From: Gammaproteobacteria bacterium
GTDB lineage: Bacteria; Pseudomonadota; Gammaproteobacteria; Pseudomonadales; Azotimanducaceae
Reading direction: 5' to 3'
DNA: 62,002 nucleotides
Assembly (NCBI GenBank): GCA_009839505.1
Contig: VXPO01000099.1
Coordinates: 1 to 62,002 of the forward strand
Shown here: positions 61,837 to 62,002 of the stretch, in pieces
How positions within the stretch are numbered: the stretch's first letter is position 1
Layout: every line of letters begins with the position of its first letter
The notes under the pieces: model-generated
Seen by the model: only the letters and a program-made list of their open reading frames with translations
Database searches by the model: none
What the model was told of the DNA's origin: nothing
Made by a program: the position numbers and the translations under genes

Positions 61837-61913
61837 GCTCCGATGGCCAAACTGGATAAGGCATCGGCCTACGAAGCCGGGGATTGCAGGTTCGAATCCT
61901 GCTCGGAGCGCCA
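61837..61913 (+). tRNA. tRNA-Arg (ACG anticodon)
   Basis: Plus strand. Acceptor GCTCCGA/TCGGAGC, D arm closed by GCC/GGC, anticodon stem TCGGC/GCCGG with loop CTACGAA (ACG), T arm GCAGG/CCTGC with TTCGAAT, encoded CCA. 77 nt. The last 89 bases of the window after it hold nothing I recognise. Confidence 0.95.
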
Positions 61914-62002
61914 CATTCCTTATCCATCGCGCCTGCCACACCGGACACTCCCGTAGCGCCCCAAAGCCGTCCCCGGCGCTTCGCTTCGCTGTGCCCCGGG
62001 GT

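Noticed and set aside
61736-61948. Minus-strand frame at the right end
   Set aside because: It covers the tRNA-Arg gene; its peptide (APSRIRTCNPRLRRP) is the usual false translation of a tRNA.

Overview
The window reads as a piece of chromosome from a high-GC Gram-negative proteobacterium, most likely an uncultured, probably marine gammaproteobacterium. The taxonomic guess is an inference from LpxC (outer membrane), glutathione reductase, an ExbD/TolR protein, a PdsR/PdsS-like two-component pair, a sulfatase, a UGSC-type selenoprotein and many CoA/dioxygenase genes; no marker settles it. It is mostly core and catabolic chromosome with short intergenic spaces. I saw no phage, insertion sequence, integrase or CRISPR.

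Layout. 0-0.4 kb: tandem repeats built on the word GGTGGGTGTCCC. 0.4-10.5 kb: a phosphatase/AGCS symporter pair, glutathione reductase, an orphan ExbD, threonine aldolase, a NupC nucleoside transporter facing a PfkB sugar/nucleoside kinase, a CPT-like kinase and a sirtuin. 10.49-10.70 kb: seven back-to-back hairpins between convergent genes. 10.7-17.3 kb: a CoxE-like VWA protein with a diiron ferritin-like protein, a phosphotransferase, and a response regulator/histidine kinase pair. 17.4-23.1 kb: metallo-hydrolase, an apparent pseudokinase coupled to a nine-repeat MORN protein, enoyl-CoA hydratase, tRNA-Ala. 23.2-33.3 kb: gltX, lpxC, a hydrolase and a thiolase-like protein, twin coiled-coil genes, a peptide-binding protein, a Tat-exported DUF1330-like protein and two hydrolases. 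33.3-37.8 kb: Uma2 protein and a four-gene sugar-acid operon (OtnK-like kinase, class II aldolase, two cyclases). 37.9-43.6 kb: class C serine hydrolase, sulfatase, esterase, a 3-hydroxyisobutyrate-dehydrogenase-type enzyme and an LLM flavin oxidoreductase. 43.9-44.05 kb: tRNA-Asp and tRNA-Val. 44.2-46.8 kb: D-aminoacylase-type amidohydrolase and a CmcJ/NvfI-like oxygenase. 47.1-50.3 kb: RraA-like protein, a thioredoxin-fold fusion and a UGSC-family selenoprotein, followed by the scar of a second copy. 50.3-62 kb: CaiB/BaiF CoA-transferase, a surface or secreted protein of about 2,384 residues, an MFS transporter, two Fe(II)/2-oxoglutarate dioxygenases and tRNA-Arg.

The most notable finding is a gene split by an in-frame TGA at 49705-49707. 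Reading TGA as selenocysteine gives a U-G-S-C motif in a continuous 172-residue protein. A stem-loop with its apical loop about 20 nt past the TGA fits a bacterial SECIS, and the gene sits in an apparent operon with a CPTC-thioredoxin fusion. Short palindromic REP-like repeats recur across the window; they supply the stop codons of two genes and sit over the N-terminus of a third.
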